From Paragemmobacter kunshanensis (GTDB lineage: Bacteria; Pseudomonadota; Alphaproteobacteria; Rhodobacterales; Rhodobacteraceae), in contig NZ_JAALFE010000001.1 in the NCBI RefSeq assembly GCF_011059185.1, positions 310,001 to 374,000 on the forward strand: DNA of 64,000 bases. The letters run 5' to 3'. Position numbers and translations under genes: made by a program. A model generated the notes under the pieces. The model was not told where the DNA came from. It ran no database searches and saw only the letters and a list, made by a program, of their open reading frames with translations. Of the stretch, positions 55,422 through 63,719 are shown in pieces. Position 1 is the first letter of the stretch, and each line of letters begins with the position of its first letter.

Positions 55422-56443
55422 TGACAAGTCACATGGCGCGGGAAGTGGGCGAGATTCCGCAGGTTTCGAGACGATTCCTGACGGAATCGCGGGATGCGCT
55501 GATGGCGGCGGCGGCTGCGATGCGGGCTGTTGATCCGGGGCTGGTGGTGACCGTGGCGCGGGGATCTTCGGACCATGCGGCGACCTATCTGAAATATGCG
55601 GTGGAATTGCTGGCGGGGGTGCCTGTCGCCTCGGTCGGGCCATCGGTGGCATCGGTCTATGGGCGGCCCTTGCGCCTGAAAGGCGCGGTCTGCGTGGGGA
55701 TTTCGCAATCGGGGCGCAGTCCGGATATCGTGGAGATGATGCGCGCGGCGGGCGCGGGGGGCGCGCTGTCGGTGGCGATCACCAATTTCGCCGACAGCCC
55801 GATGGCGCAGGCGTCAAGCCATTGCCTGCCCCTGCAGGCGGGGGTGGAGCAATCGGTGGCGGCGACCAAGACCTTTGTGACCTCGGTCCTGGCGGGATTG
55901 ACGCTGGTGGCGCAGTGGCGCGAGGATGAGGCGCTTTTGGCTGCAATAGAGACGATTCCTGAGGCGTTTGAAGCCGCGCTTGCGCTGGACTGGTCGCCGC
56001 TGGCGGCGCGGATGGCGCGGGCGCAATCGGGCTATGTGCTGGGACGGGGGCCTGCCTTCGCGATTGCCAGCGAATGCGCGCTGAAGCTGAAGGAGACCTG
56101 CGGCCTGCATGCAGAGGCCTATTCCGCGGCAGAGGTGCTGCATGGGCCTTCGGCCATCGTGCAGGCGCAGTTCCCGGTGCTGGCGCTGGCGGTGGAGGAT
56201 GCCGCGCAGGCGGGGGTGGTGCAGACGGCGGAACGGCTGGCGGCACAGGGGGCGGATGTGTTCGTCACCGGGGCCGGGGCGAAGGGCTGCGTGACTCTGC
56301 CTTCGGTCGGGGGGCTGCATCCGCTGGTGGCGCCGCTTGTTCTGGCGGTGGGGTTCTACGGGTTTGTCGAGGCGCTGGCGCGGCGGCGGGGGTTCGATCC
56401 CGATACGCCGCCGCATCTGCGCAAGGTGACGGAGACGGTGTGA
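55418..56443 (+). CDS. SIS-type glucosamine-6-phosphate deaminase (NagB-II)
   Basis: This 341-residue protein has tandem SIS domains and is related to the isomerase half of GlmS without its amidotransferase part. Blocks are TVARGSSDHAATYLKY, GISQSGRSPDIVEMM, TKTFVTSVLAGL, VLGRGPAFAIASECALKLKE and AEAYSAAEVLHGP. NagB-II enzymes convert GlcN-6-P to fructose-6-P plus ammonia, the final step before glycolysis. It is coupled with GntR (4-base overlap) and nagA (TGATG). Confidence 0.92.
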   Translation: MMTSHMAREVGEIPQVSRRFLTESRDALMAAAAAMRAVDPGLVVTVARGSSDHAATYLKYAVELLAGVPVASVGPSVASVYGRPLRLKGAVCVGISQSGRSPDIVEMMRAAGAGGALSVAITNFADSPMAQASSHCLPLQAGVEQSVAATKTFVTSVLAGLTLVAQWREDEALLAAIETIPEAFEAALALDWSPLAARMARAQSGYVLGRGPAFAIASECALKLKETCGLHAEAYSAAEVLHGPSAIVQAQFPVLALAVEDAAQAGVVQTAERLAAQGADVFVTGAGAKGCVTLPSVGGLHPLVAPLVLAVGFYGFVEALARRRGFDPDTPPHLRKVTETV

Positions 56444-57561
56444 TGGGGCGCATCGCCTATGCCGGGGCGCGGGTCTTTGACGGGGCGCAGTTCCGCGAGG
56501 GGGCGCTGATCGTCGAGGATGGCGCGGTCGTGGGTTTCGGCGCGGCCGAGGGGCAGGTGGTGGACCTTGGCGGCGGGGTGCTGGCGCCGGGGTTCCTGGA
56601 TCTGCAGGTGAACGGGTCGGGCGGGGTGGCCATTGACGGGGCCACGGATCGGGCCGTGTTAGAGACGGTTTGTGCGGTTCAGGCGAGGTTGGGGGCGACG
56701 GGCTGCCTGCCCACGCTGATCACCGATACCTACGATGCCACGGCGCGGGTGGTTGAGGCGGGGATTGCTGCGACCAAGGCGCAGGTTCCGGGGTTCCTGG
56801 GGCTGCATCTGGAGGGGCCGCATCTGGACCCGCGCCGGAAGGGGGCGCATGATCCGGCCCTGATCCGGCCGATGGAGGCCCGCGATCTGGCGCTGATCCT
56901 GGAGGCGGCGGCGGAATTGCCCGCGCTGATGGTGACGGTGGCCCCGGAATCGGTGACGGAAGCGCAGATCGTCGCCATGGCGGCGGCCGGGGTGATCGTG
57001 TCGCTGGGCCATACGGATTGCAGCGCGGGGGTGGCGCGGGCGGCGATGGCGGCGGGGGCGCGGTGCGCGACGCATCTCTTCAACGCGATGAGCCAGATGG
57101 GCAACCGCGAAGCGGGGATGGTGGGGGCTGTGCTGGGCGCGGGCGGTTTTGCCGGGCTGATCGCGGACGGGGTGCATGTGGATCCGTTGACGATGCGAGT
57201 GGCGCTGGCGGCGAAGCGGGAGGGTGTGTTCCTTGTATCGGACTGCATGGCGCTGGCGGGCACGGATGGGACGGAGTTCCGTCTTGGTGGGCGGCGTATC
57301 CTGCGGGCGGGAGGGCGGCTGACGCTGGAGGACGGGACGCTGGCGGGGGCGGACCTGACGCTGCCGCGTGCGGTGCAGGTGTTGGTGGAGGCGGTGGGCA
57401 TTGCGCCGGAGCGGGCGCTGGCCATGGCATCTTCGGTGCCTGCTGCCGTGATCGGGCGGGGCGATCTGGGGCATCTGCGCCCGGGCGCGCGGGCGGATAT
57501 GGTGCATCTGTCGCCCGACTGGGCGCTGCGGGGTGTCTGGCGGCAGGGCGTGGCCGTCTAG
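56443..57561 (+). CDS. nagA: N-acetylglucosamine-6-phosphate deacetylase
   Basis: NagA removes the acetyl group of GlcNAc-6-P. The 372-residue amidohydrolase starts at ATG 56443. Metal and catalytic motifs are GFLDLQVNG near 47, LHLEGPHLDPRRKGAH near 122, VSLGHTDC near 186, THLFNAMSQMGNREAG near 206 and a FLVSDCMALAG catalytic Asp region near 262. It closes the plus-strand arm and is convergent with corA, sharing the CTAG of the two stops. Confidence 0.96.
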   Translation: MGRIAYAGARVFDGAQFREGALIVEDGAVVGFGAAEGQVVDLGGGVLAPGFLDLQVNGSGGVAIDGATDRAVLETVCAVQARLGATGCLPTLITDTYDATARVVEAGIAATKAQVPGFLGLHLEGPHLDPRRKGAHDPALIRPMEARDLALILEAAAELPALMVTVAPESVTEAQIVAMAAAGVIVSLGHTDCSAGVARAAMAAGARCATHLFNAMSQMGNREAGMVGAVLGAGGFAGLIADGVHVDPLTMRVALAAKREGVFLVSDCMALAGTDGTEFRLGGRRILRAGGRLTLEDGTLAGADLTLPRAVQVLVEAVGIAPERALAMASSVPAAVIGRGDLGHLRPGARADMVHLSPDWALRGVWRQGVAV

Positions 57562-58520
57562 AGCCAGTTCTTCCAACGGAAGTAGAGATAGGCGATGGCC
57601 GAGGAGGCGAGCATCGCGATGAGGGCGGACGGGTAGCCCAAGGGCTGCGCCAGTTCGGGCATGATGTCGAAGTTCATCCCATAGATCGACGCGATCAGCG
57701 TGGGGGGCGAGAACAGCACCGCCACGACCGATACGATGCGGACGGTGGAATTCTGGGCGAGGTTGATCATCCCCAGCGTCGCGTCGGAGGCGAGGCCCAC
57801 GCGTTGGGACAGGAAATCGGTATGCACCTCGAGCGAATCGATGTCGCGGGTCAGGTTGGCGACGGTGCCGGACAGCCCTTCATCGCCCGTCCTTTCGCGG
57901 GCGGTCTGGCCATAGAAGCCCAGCGCGCGGGACAGGGTGAGCAGGGCAAGGCGGATGTTGCCCAGCAATTCCGCCTCGCGCCCGATATGGCGGAGGGCAA
58001 CTTCCAGCCGCTTCTGGTTCTGCCCGCGCTTGCCCGGGGTGTAGACGGAACGGGAGACATGATCGAGGCTGCGGCCCGAGCTTTCCAGCAAGTCGGCGAG
58101 GCGGCCTACGATTTCTTCCAGCAGGGAGAGGAACAGGGCGTTGGCGGAGGTGCAGCCGGGGCCGACCTTGTCGGCGCGGGTGGGATAGGTTTCGAAGGGG
58201 CGGCTGGCATGGTGGCGGACGGTGACAAGCCGACCGGGTGTCAGGATGAAGGTGACGGGGCCAGCGGTGGGGGCGTTGGTGTCTGAATGGCCCGTGAGCT
58301 GGATCGTCATGTAATCGGTGCCGCCTTCACGGTAGAGGCGGTTCGAGATTTCGATTTCCTCCATATCCTCGAGCGTGGGGACGTGGAGGCCCAGCGCGGC
58401 GGTGGCGGCGGCCTCGTCCGGGGTGGGTGCGTGCAGGTCGATCCAGATCGCATCGGCAAGCGCGGAGTCTGGGGAGAGGGCGACGAGACGGCCCTGGGAT
58501 TCGCGGTAGGCATGCAGCAT
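57558..58520 (-). CDS. CorA-family divalent cation (Mg2+/Zn2+) transporter
   Basis: This 320-residue protein has a long amino-terminal cytoplasmic domain and two membrane helices at the end, with the selectivity loop YGMNF between them (near 288-292). The start is ATG 58520 behind AGGGGGAA; longer frames upstream are shadow. The stalk helix region LTRDIDSLEVHTDFLSQRVG is typical. It may be Mg2+ import or Zn2+ export (ZntB-like); the sequence does not decide. It is convergent with nagA and is likely monocistronic. Confidence 0.92.
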   Translation of the reverse strand: MLHAYRESQGRLVALSPDSALADAIWIDLHAPTPDEAAATAALGLHVPTLEDMEEIEISNRLYREGGTDYMTIQLTGHSDTNAPTAGPVTFILTPGRLVTVRHHASRPFETYPTRADKVGPGCTSANALFLSLLEEIVGRLADLLESSGRSLDHVSRSVYTPGKRGQNQKRLEVALRHIGREAELLGNIRLALLTLSRALGFYGQTARERTGDEGLSGTVANLTRDIDSLEVHTDFLSQRVGLASDATLGMINLAQNSTVRIVSVVAVLFSPPTLIASIYGMNFDIMPELAQPLGYPSALIAMLASSAIAYLYFRWKNWL

Positions 58521-58579
58521 GGGTTCCCCCTGTGATCGGGGAAAGGTAGGCGCGTCGGGTGTCGGGCGTAAAGGGCGGG

Positions 58580-59197
58580 TCAGCCCCGGCGCAGCATTTC
58601 CGCCAAGGCCCGGTTCTGGCGGGTGGTGCGGGCATGCAGCGTGGCGAGGGGCATGGCGTCCTGCTTCACATATTCGATGAACATCTGGTTCAGGTTGTTG
58701 AAGATGACCTGCCCCATGGCCTGGGCATCCACGCCAGCCCGGGCATAGCCCAGCGCCTGAAGCCGGGCGATCAGATCGCAGACCTGGGCGGCGAGCTTGC
58801 TGTCGAGTTCGGTATAGCGGGCAGAGAAGGGGGTTTCGGGGGCCTCGATCGACAGGGCCATGGCGGTGCGCCACATCTCTTTCGACAGGTAGATCAGGGA
58901 GTGGTCGTAGTAGATGCCGATCAGCGCGGCGAGGGCATCGGCAATGTCGGAGGGTGGGTTTTCGACGATGGCGTGGCCGGATTCAAGCACCTCTTCCACC
59001 TCCATCGAGACGATGGCGAGGAGGAGGTCGCCCTTGTTCGTGAAGTAGTTGTAGAGCGTGCCGACCGAGACCTCGGCCGCCTGGGCGATGTCTTCGATCC
59101 GGATCGCGCCATAGCCGCGGTCGCGGAAAAGCCGCGAGGCCGCCTCGAGGATGCGGCGCGTGCGGTCTGCCTTCTGTTTCTCGCGCAGTCCAGCCAT
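58580..59197 (-). CDS. TetR/AcrR-family transcriptional regulator of the polyamine-type locus
   Basis: This 205-residue regulator has the HTH near residues 10-55: RRILEAASRLFRDRG and IAQAAEVSVGTLYNYFTNKG. The carboxy-terminal ligand domain has no recognised signature. It is divergent from the binding-protein gene; the 117-base gap contains an inverted repeat at 59230-59257. It most likely represses the importer operon and itself until a polyamine or guanidino ligand is present. The ligand is inferred from neighbours. Confidence 0.9.
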   Translation of the reverse strand: MAGLREKQKADRTRRILEAASRLFRDRGYGAIRIEDIAQAAEVSVGTLYNYFTNKGDLLLAIVSMEVEEVLESGHAIVENPPSDIADALAALIGIYYDHSLIYLSKEMWRTAMALSIEAPETPFSARYTELDSKLAAQVCDLIARLQALGYARAGVDAQAMGQVIFNNLNQMFIEYVKQDAMPLATLHARTTRQNRALAEMLRRG

Positions 59198-59229
59198 CGG
59201 TTCCGTTCACGAATTGCCCGAATTTTGAC

Positions 59230-59257
59230 ATTGACTTCAAAAATGAACGAACTCAAT
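59230..59257. promoter_or_regulatory. TetR operator candidate in divergent promoter
   Basis: ATTGACTTC-N10-GAACTCAAT has 9-bp arms with one mismatch. A TTGACA (59225-59230) abuts it and may be the -35 of the importer operon. Confidence 0.5.
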
Positions 59258-59314
59258 TCTTTTCAACATCGCGCCGACGAGAAGCGCAGACCGAAGCCCG
59301 ACATGGAGACGACA

Positions 59315-60367
59315 ATGGCCCTGAAAGCGATCCTTCCGATGACCGCAGCCACCCTTGCTGCGATGTCCTGCCCCGGTCTTGCGCAGGAGTTGAATGCGCT
59401 GGTGTGGTGCGATCATACCGATCCCGCGCTGATCGAACCCTTTGAAGAGAAGTTCGGGGTGAAGGTGAACCTGAAGGAATATGAGGGCACCGCGGCGGGG
59501 CTGGCGATCCTTGACCAGTCGCAACCCGGGGATTGGGATGTGCTGGTCATCGACGCGGTGGATGTGGGCCGTGCGGTGGAGGCGGGGTATCTGGCCGAGT
59601 TGCCGGCTGACCAGTTGCCGACGCAGAATTTCTTTCCCGAGCTGGTGATGGCCGAGAACAACATGGTGGATGGCAAGACCTATGCCGTGACCGAGAAGTT
59701 CGGCTACAACACGATCTCCTATGACAAGACCAAGGTTGATCCCGCGGACATGGAGGACATGGCCAGCCTGACCAGCGGGAAATATGACGGACGGATCGGG
59801 ATCTATGACTATTATCTGCCGGTGCTGGGCCTTGTGGCGCTGGGACAGGGGATCAACACCGCCGATATCACGCCCGACACGCTAGGCAGCCTGAAGGATC
59901 CGCTGATGGCGCTGCGGGCGGCATCGAAGCAGGTGTCGGACGTGGTTTCGGCGCAGACGGCGCTGGCCACGGGCGAGGTGGATATCGTCGTGGGCGGGGG
60001 GGAATGGCTGACGGCGGTGCTGGCCGCCGACAACCCCAACCTGGACTGGACGATCCCGAAGCAGGGCGGGCTGCGCTGGGCGCAGTCGATCGGGGTGGTG
60101 GCCGGGTCCACCCAGCCGGATCTGGCGCTGGAATTCGTGAAATACATCGTCTCGCCCGAGGGGCAGGCGAAGCTGGCGACGAGTTCCTGCTATTGGGGGA
60201 TGCCCGCGAATGCCAAGACGGGCGATGCCCTGTCGATGGAACAGCGCGCGATCCTGCGCTGGCAGGAGCAGCCCGATTTCCTGAAGCGCGCGCAGCTTTA
60301 CCCGATCCCGGATGCCGCGCTGGATACGGCGATGCAGGATCTGTGGACCGAAATGCTGAACCAGTGA
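59315..60367 (+). CDS. Polyamine/guanidino-type periplasmic binding protein (PotD-like)
   Basis: This 350-residue family-1-like PotD/PotF-group binding protein starts at ATG 59315, chosen because GGAG lies six bases ahead and a signal peptide begins there (MALKAILPMTAATLAAMS, cleavage after LAQ). ATG 59303 adds four residues. The mature part has NALVWCDHTDP, FEEKFGVKVNLKEYEG, and a VEIDIV-like stretch GEVDIVVGGGEWLTAVL near 225. It delivers substrate to the two permeases downstream. The downstream ureohydrolase suggests agmatine, guanidinobutyrate or a similar cation. Confidence 0.9.
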   Translation: MALKAILPMTAATLAAMSCPGLAQELNALVWCDHTDPALIEPFEEKFGVKVNLKEYEGTAAGLAILDQSQPGDWDVLVIDAVDVGRAVEAGYLAELPADQLPTQNFFPELVMAENNMVDGKTYAVTEKFGYNTISYDKTKVDPADMEDMASLTSGKYDGRIGIYDYYLPVLGLVALGQGINTADITPDTLGSLKDPLMALRAASKQVSDVVSAQTALATGEVDIVVGGGEWLTAVLAADNPNLDWTIPKQGGLRWAQSIGVVAGSTQPDLALEFVKYIVSPEGQAKLATSSCYWGMPANAKTGDALSMEQRAILRWQEQPDFLKRAQLYPIPDAALDTAMQDLWTEMLNQ

Positions 60368-60371
60368 CGCC

Positions 60372-61226
60372 GTGACATTGGCGGCGGCGGAACGGCGGAT
60401 GGGTTGGGGCCTTGTGGCCCCTGCCCTGCTTTGGACGGCAGCCTTTTTCGTGCTGCCCTTTGCCGCCATGGTGGCGCTGTCTTTCGCGCATATGGAAGGG
60501 CGCGAGGTGGTGCGGGGTTTTGATCCCGGCAATTACATCCGCATCTTCACCGACTGGACGATGCTGAAGGCCCTGTTGAACAGCCTTGAGATCACGGTGG
60601 TTGTTACGGTGGTTTCGGTGGTGCTGGCCTGGCCCTTGGCGGCGATCATCGCCTTTCGGGTGCCCGCGCGGTGGCAGCGATTGGCGTTGCTGCTGGCGGT
60701 GCTGCCGTTCTGGACATCCTATGTGGTGCGGTCCTATGCGTGGCTTCTGGTGCTGGGGCAGAACGGGGTGGTGAACAAGGCGCTTTTGTCGCTGGGGCTG
60801 ATTGCCGAGCCGCTGGAGATTGCTGCAACCCGGGTGGCGACGGTGATCGGCTTCGTGCATTTCTTCGTGATGCTGCTGACGCTGACGATCTATGCGAACC
60901 TTATCCAGCTATCGCCGAACTATGCCCGCGCGGCGGCGGATCTTGGGGCGGGGCGGTGGCAGACCTTCCGGCATGTGATCCTGCCGCTGACATTGCCGGG
61001 GGTGGTGACGGGGGCCTTTCTGACATTCGTGCTGTGCATCGGGGATTACATCACGCCACAGATTTTGGGCGGGAATGCGGAACTGACGCTGCCGCAACTG
61101 ATCATGCTGCAACTGGGGAGAAGCGGGAATTTCCCGCTGGCCTCGGCCCTGTCGGTGGTGCTGATGGCGGTGGTGACGCTGGCCTATTTCGCAAGCAGCC
61201 GATGGCTGCGGCTGGATCGGGTGTAG
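60372..61226 (+). CDS. Polyamine-type ABC permease 1 (PotB-like)
   Basis: This 284-residue permease starts at GTG 60372, five bases after the binding-protein stop. It has six membrane segments. The EAA loop ARAAADLGAGRWQTFRHVIL lies near 185-205, and GDYITPQILGG is characteristic of PotB-type proteins. The next permease gene begins three bases beyond it. Confidence 0.93.
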   Translation: MTLAAAERRMGWGLVAPALLWTAAFFVLPFAAMVALSFAHMEGREVVRGFDPGNYIRIFTDWTMLKALLNSLEITVVVTVVSVVLAWPLAAIIAFRVPARWQRLALLLAVLPFWTSYVVRSYAWLLVLGQNGVVNKALLSLGLIAEPLEIAATRVATVIGFVHFFVMLLTLTIYANLIQLSPNYARAAADLGAGRWQTFRHVILPLTLPGVVTGAFLTFVLCIGDYITPQILGGNAELTLPQLIMLQLGRSGNFPLASALSVVLMAVVTLAYFASSRWLRLDRV

Positions 61227-61228
61227 CG

Positions 61229-61996
61229 ATGCGCGCGTTGTCATGGGCCTATCTGGCGGTTGCCTATGCCTTTGTGTTCCTGCCGGTGGTGGTGCTGGTG
61301 GCCTTTTCCTTTCAGGATGGCCGCTTGCCCGTGCCGCCCTTTCAGGGCTTTACGCTGGAGTGGTATGGCCGTGTTCTGGGTGAGCGTGACCTGATGGAAG
61401 CGCTGCTGAATTCGGCGCTGGTGGCGGGGATTTCGTCACTGATCGCGCTGACTTTGGGGTTTCTGGCGGCGCATGCGCTGGCGCGGGTGCGGCTGCCGGG
61501 ATCGGTGCTGATGCGGGGCGTGCTGATCGCGCCGATGACGGTGAATTACCTGATCATCGCGCTGGGATTGCTGACGGTGTTCAATCAGGCCGGGGTGCGG
61601 CTGTCGCTGTGGACGGCGGGGGTGGGGCATGTGGTGATCAACCTGCCCCTGTGTTTCGCCATCACCTATGCGGCGATGGGGGATCATCAGAGAAACGCCG
61701 AACGGGCGGCGCGTGACCTTGGCGCGCCGGAATGGAAGGTGTTGGCCCTGGTATCGGCGCCGATGCTGGCGGCGCCGCTGGCGGCGGCCTTTTTCCTGTC
61801 GGTCACGTTCAGTTGGGACGAATTCATCATCGCCTTCCTGCTGACGCGGTTCGACGTGACCTTGCCGGTGGAGATCTGGTCGATGCTGCGGTCGGGCATT
61901 TCGCCCGCGACCAACGCGGTGGGGTCGCTGGTGTTTCTGGTTTCCGTGACGCTGGTGGTCCTGCTGGAGGTTTTCGTGTTCCGGAGGACGAAATGA
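61229..61996 (+). CDS. Polyamine-type ABC permease 2 (PotC-like)
   Basis: This 255-residue permease starts at ATG 61229 (MRALSWAYLAVAYAF). It has six membrane segments. The EAA loop ERAARDLGAPEWKVLALVSA lies near 160-180, and FSWDEFIIAFLLT is the PotC hallmark near 195. It overlaps the ATPase gene by ATGA. Confidence 0.93.
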   Translation: MRALSWAYLAVAYAFVFLPVVVLVAFSFQDGRLPVPPFQGFTLEWYGRVLGERDLMEALLNSALVAGISSLIALTLGFLAAHALARVRLPGSVLMRGVLIAPMTVNYLIIALGLLTVFNQAGVRLSLWTAGVGHVVINLPLCFAITYAAMGDHQRNAERAARDLGAPEWKVLALVSAPMLAAPLAAAFFLSVTFSWDEFIIAFLLTRFDVTLPVEIWSMLRSGISPATNAVGSLVFLVSVTLVVLLEVFVFRRTK

Positions 61997-62991
61997 CGGC
62001 CGGTGTATCCATCCGCGCGGTGACGCAGCGCTATGGCAGCGCACTGGCGCTGGATGCCGTCGATCTGGAGATCGCGGCAGGGGAATTCGTCGTGCTGCTC
62101 GGCCCGTCAGGATGCGGCAAGACCACGCTTCTGAACATCATCGGCGGGTTTGCCGAACCCACGTCCGGCAGCGTCCTGATCGGCGGGCGGGACATGGGGG
62201 GCGTCGCCCCGAAGGATCGGCCGACGACGACGGTGTTTCAGGATTACGCGCTGTTTCCGCATATGACGCTGGCCGAGAATGTGGGGTTCGGGCTGCGGAT
62301 GCGGGGGGTGGCGCGCGCGGCGCGGGATGCCAAGGCCGAGGAGATGCTGGCGCTGGTGGGGCTTGCGGGGCGCGGTGCGCGGCGGCCGCATGAGCTGAGC
62401 GGCGGGCAGCGGCAGCGGGTGGCGCTGGCGCGGGCCCTGGCGGTGGAGCCGGATGTGCTGCTGCTGGACGAGCCCTTGGGGGCGCTGGACCTGAAGCTGC
62501 GGCGGGCGATGCAGGATGAGTTGAAGGCGATCCAGCGGCGGGTGGGGACGACCTTTGTCCATGTGACGCATGATCAGGAAGAGGCGATGGCGATTGCCGA
62601 CCGGATCGTGGTGATGAATGGTGGCAGGATCGCGGATCAGGGTCCGCCAAGGGAGGTGTATCTGCGCCCGAAAAGCCTGTTTTCGGCGGGGTTCATGGGC
62701 GAGGTGAACAAGGTTCCCGTGAAGGGCGGCGCGGCGGAATTTGGCCCGGTGGCGGTGCCGGACGGGGTGCTGTGCATCCGGCCGGAGGCGATTTCGGAGG
62801 GGGGCCCGCTGCGGCTGGGCCCCTGCCGGGTGGTGGAGACGGTGTTCTTTGGCACGCATCTGCGGGCGCATGTGGCGCCGGTGGCTGCACCCGGGTTGCG
62901 GCTGGTGGTGCATCTGCCGCAGAGGGCAGAAGTGGCTGTGGGGGCGGTGATGGATCTGGGGGCCACGGATTTCGTGGTGCTGGAGGCATGA
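61993..62991 (+). CDS. Polyamine-type ABC ATP-binding protein (PotA-like)
   Basis: This 332-residue ATPase has Walker A GPSGCGKTT near 38, the Q-loop FQDYALFPHMT, the signature [15 protein letters not shown], Walker B LLLDEPLGALD and THDQEEAMAIAD. The TOBE-like tail from about 250 contains LCIRPEAISEGG. It completes the importer with PotB/PotC-like permeases and the binding protein. The stop overlaps the next start as ATGATG. Confidence 0.94.
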   Translation: MTAGVSIRAVTQRYGSALALDAVDLEIAAGEFVVLLGPSGCGKTTLLNIIGGFAEPTSGSVLIGGRDMGGVAPKDRPTTTVFQDYALFPHMTLAENVGFGLRMRGVARAARDAKAEEMLALVGLAGRGARRPHELSGGQRQRVALARALAVEPDVLLLDEPLGALDLKLRRAMQDELKAIQRRVGTTFVHVTHDQEEAMAIADRIVVMNGGRIADQGPPREVYLRPKSLFSAGFMGEVNKVPVKGGAAEFGPVAVPDGVLCIRPEAISEGGPLRLGPCRVVETVFFGTHLRAHVAPVAAPGLRLVVHLPQRAEVAVGAVMDLGATDFVVLEA

Positions 62992-63719
62992 TGGAACGGA
63001 TGGGGCCGGGGGATTGGTGGCGCGTGCGGCCGGTGGGCGATGGCGTCACCTGGATCGACGAGCCGCATGTGCGGGAATTCTATCGCTGCAACGTCTGGCA
63101 TGTGCGGGGGCGGGACCGCGACATGCTGGTGGATAGCGGGATGGGTGTGGTCAGCCTGCGGCAATGGGTGCCGGTGGTGACAGAGCGGCCACTTGAGGCG
63201 GTGGCGAGCCATACGCATTTTGACCATGTGGGATGCCATCACGAATTCCCCTGCCGATCCTGCCACGGGGCAGAGGCGCATCTGCTGCGCGCGCCGACGC
63301 GCGAGAACACCTTTGCCGACAAATATGTGACGGATGACATCTTCACCGCGCTGCCGCCTGATCCTTACCAATCGTCCACCTATGCGGTGCAGGCCGCGCC
63401 TGCGACGCGGCTCTTGTGGGATGGGGATGTGGTCGATCTGGGCGACCGGCAGTTCGAGGTGATCCACACGCCCGGCCATTCGCCGGGGGGGATCGCGCTG
63501 TGGGAGGCGGCGACGGGCGTGCTGTTTTCGGGCGACATCGTCTATGATGGCGATTTGATCGAGGGGACGAGCGCGCAGGAGCAGGCACAATACATCGCGT
63601 CCATGGAACGGCTTCTGGCGCTGCCGGTGCGGGTGGTGCATGGCGGGCATTTCCCAAGCTATTCGGGGGAACGGCATCACGCGATCATCCGGGACTGGCT
63701 GAAAGGAAAAGGCCGATGA
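62991..63719 (+). CDS. Metallo-beta-lactamase-fold hydrolase
   Basis: This 242-residue MBL-fold enzyme starts at ATG 62991, with GGAGG four bases before it; an ATG one codon earlier lies too near that site. Metal motifs are SHTHFDHVG (HxHxDH) near 72, HTPGHSPGG near 155, FSGDIVYDG near 174 and VHGGHFPSY near 208. FPCRSCHG adds a cysteine pair beside the first motif. It is flanked by a polyamine-type importer and a ureohydrolase, so it may hydrolyse an amide or lactam of a guanidino compound. The substrate is unknown. Confidence 0.88.
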   Translation: MERMGPGDWWRVRPVGDGVTWIDEPHVREFYRCNVWHVRGRDRDMLVDSGMGVVSLRQWVPVVTERPLEAVASHTHFDHVGCHHEFPCRSCHGAEAHLLRAPTRENTFADKYVTDDIFTALPPDPYQSSTYAVQAAPATRLLWDGDVVDLGDRQFEVIHTPGHSPGGIALWEAATGVLFSGDIVYDGDLIEGTSAQEQAQYIASMERLLALPVRVVHGGHFPSYSGERHHAIIRDWLKGKGR

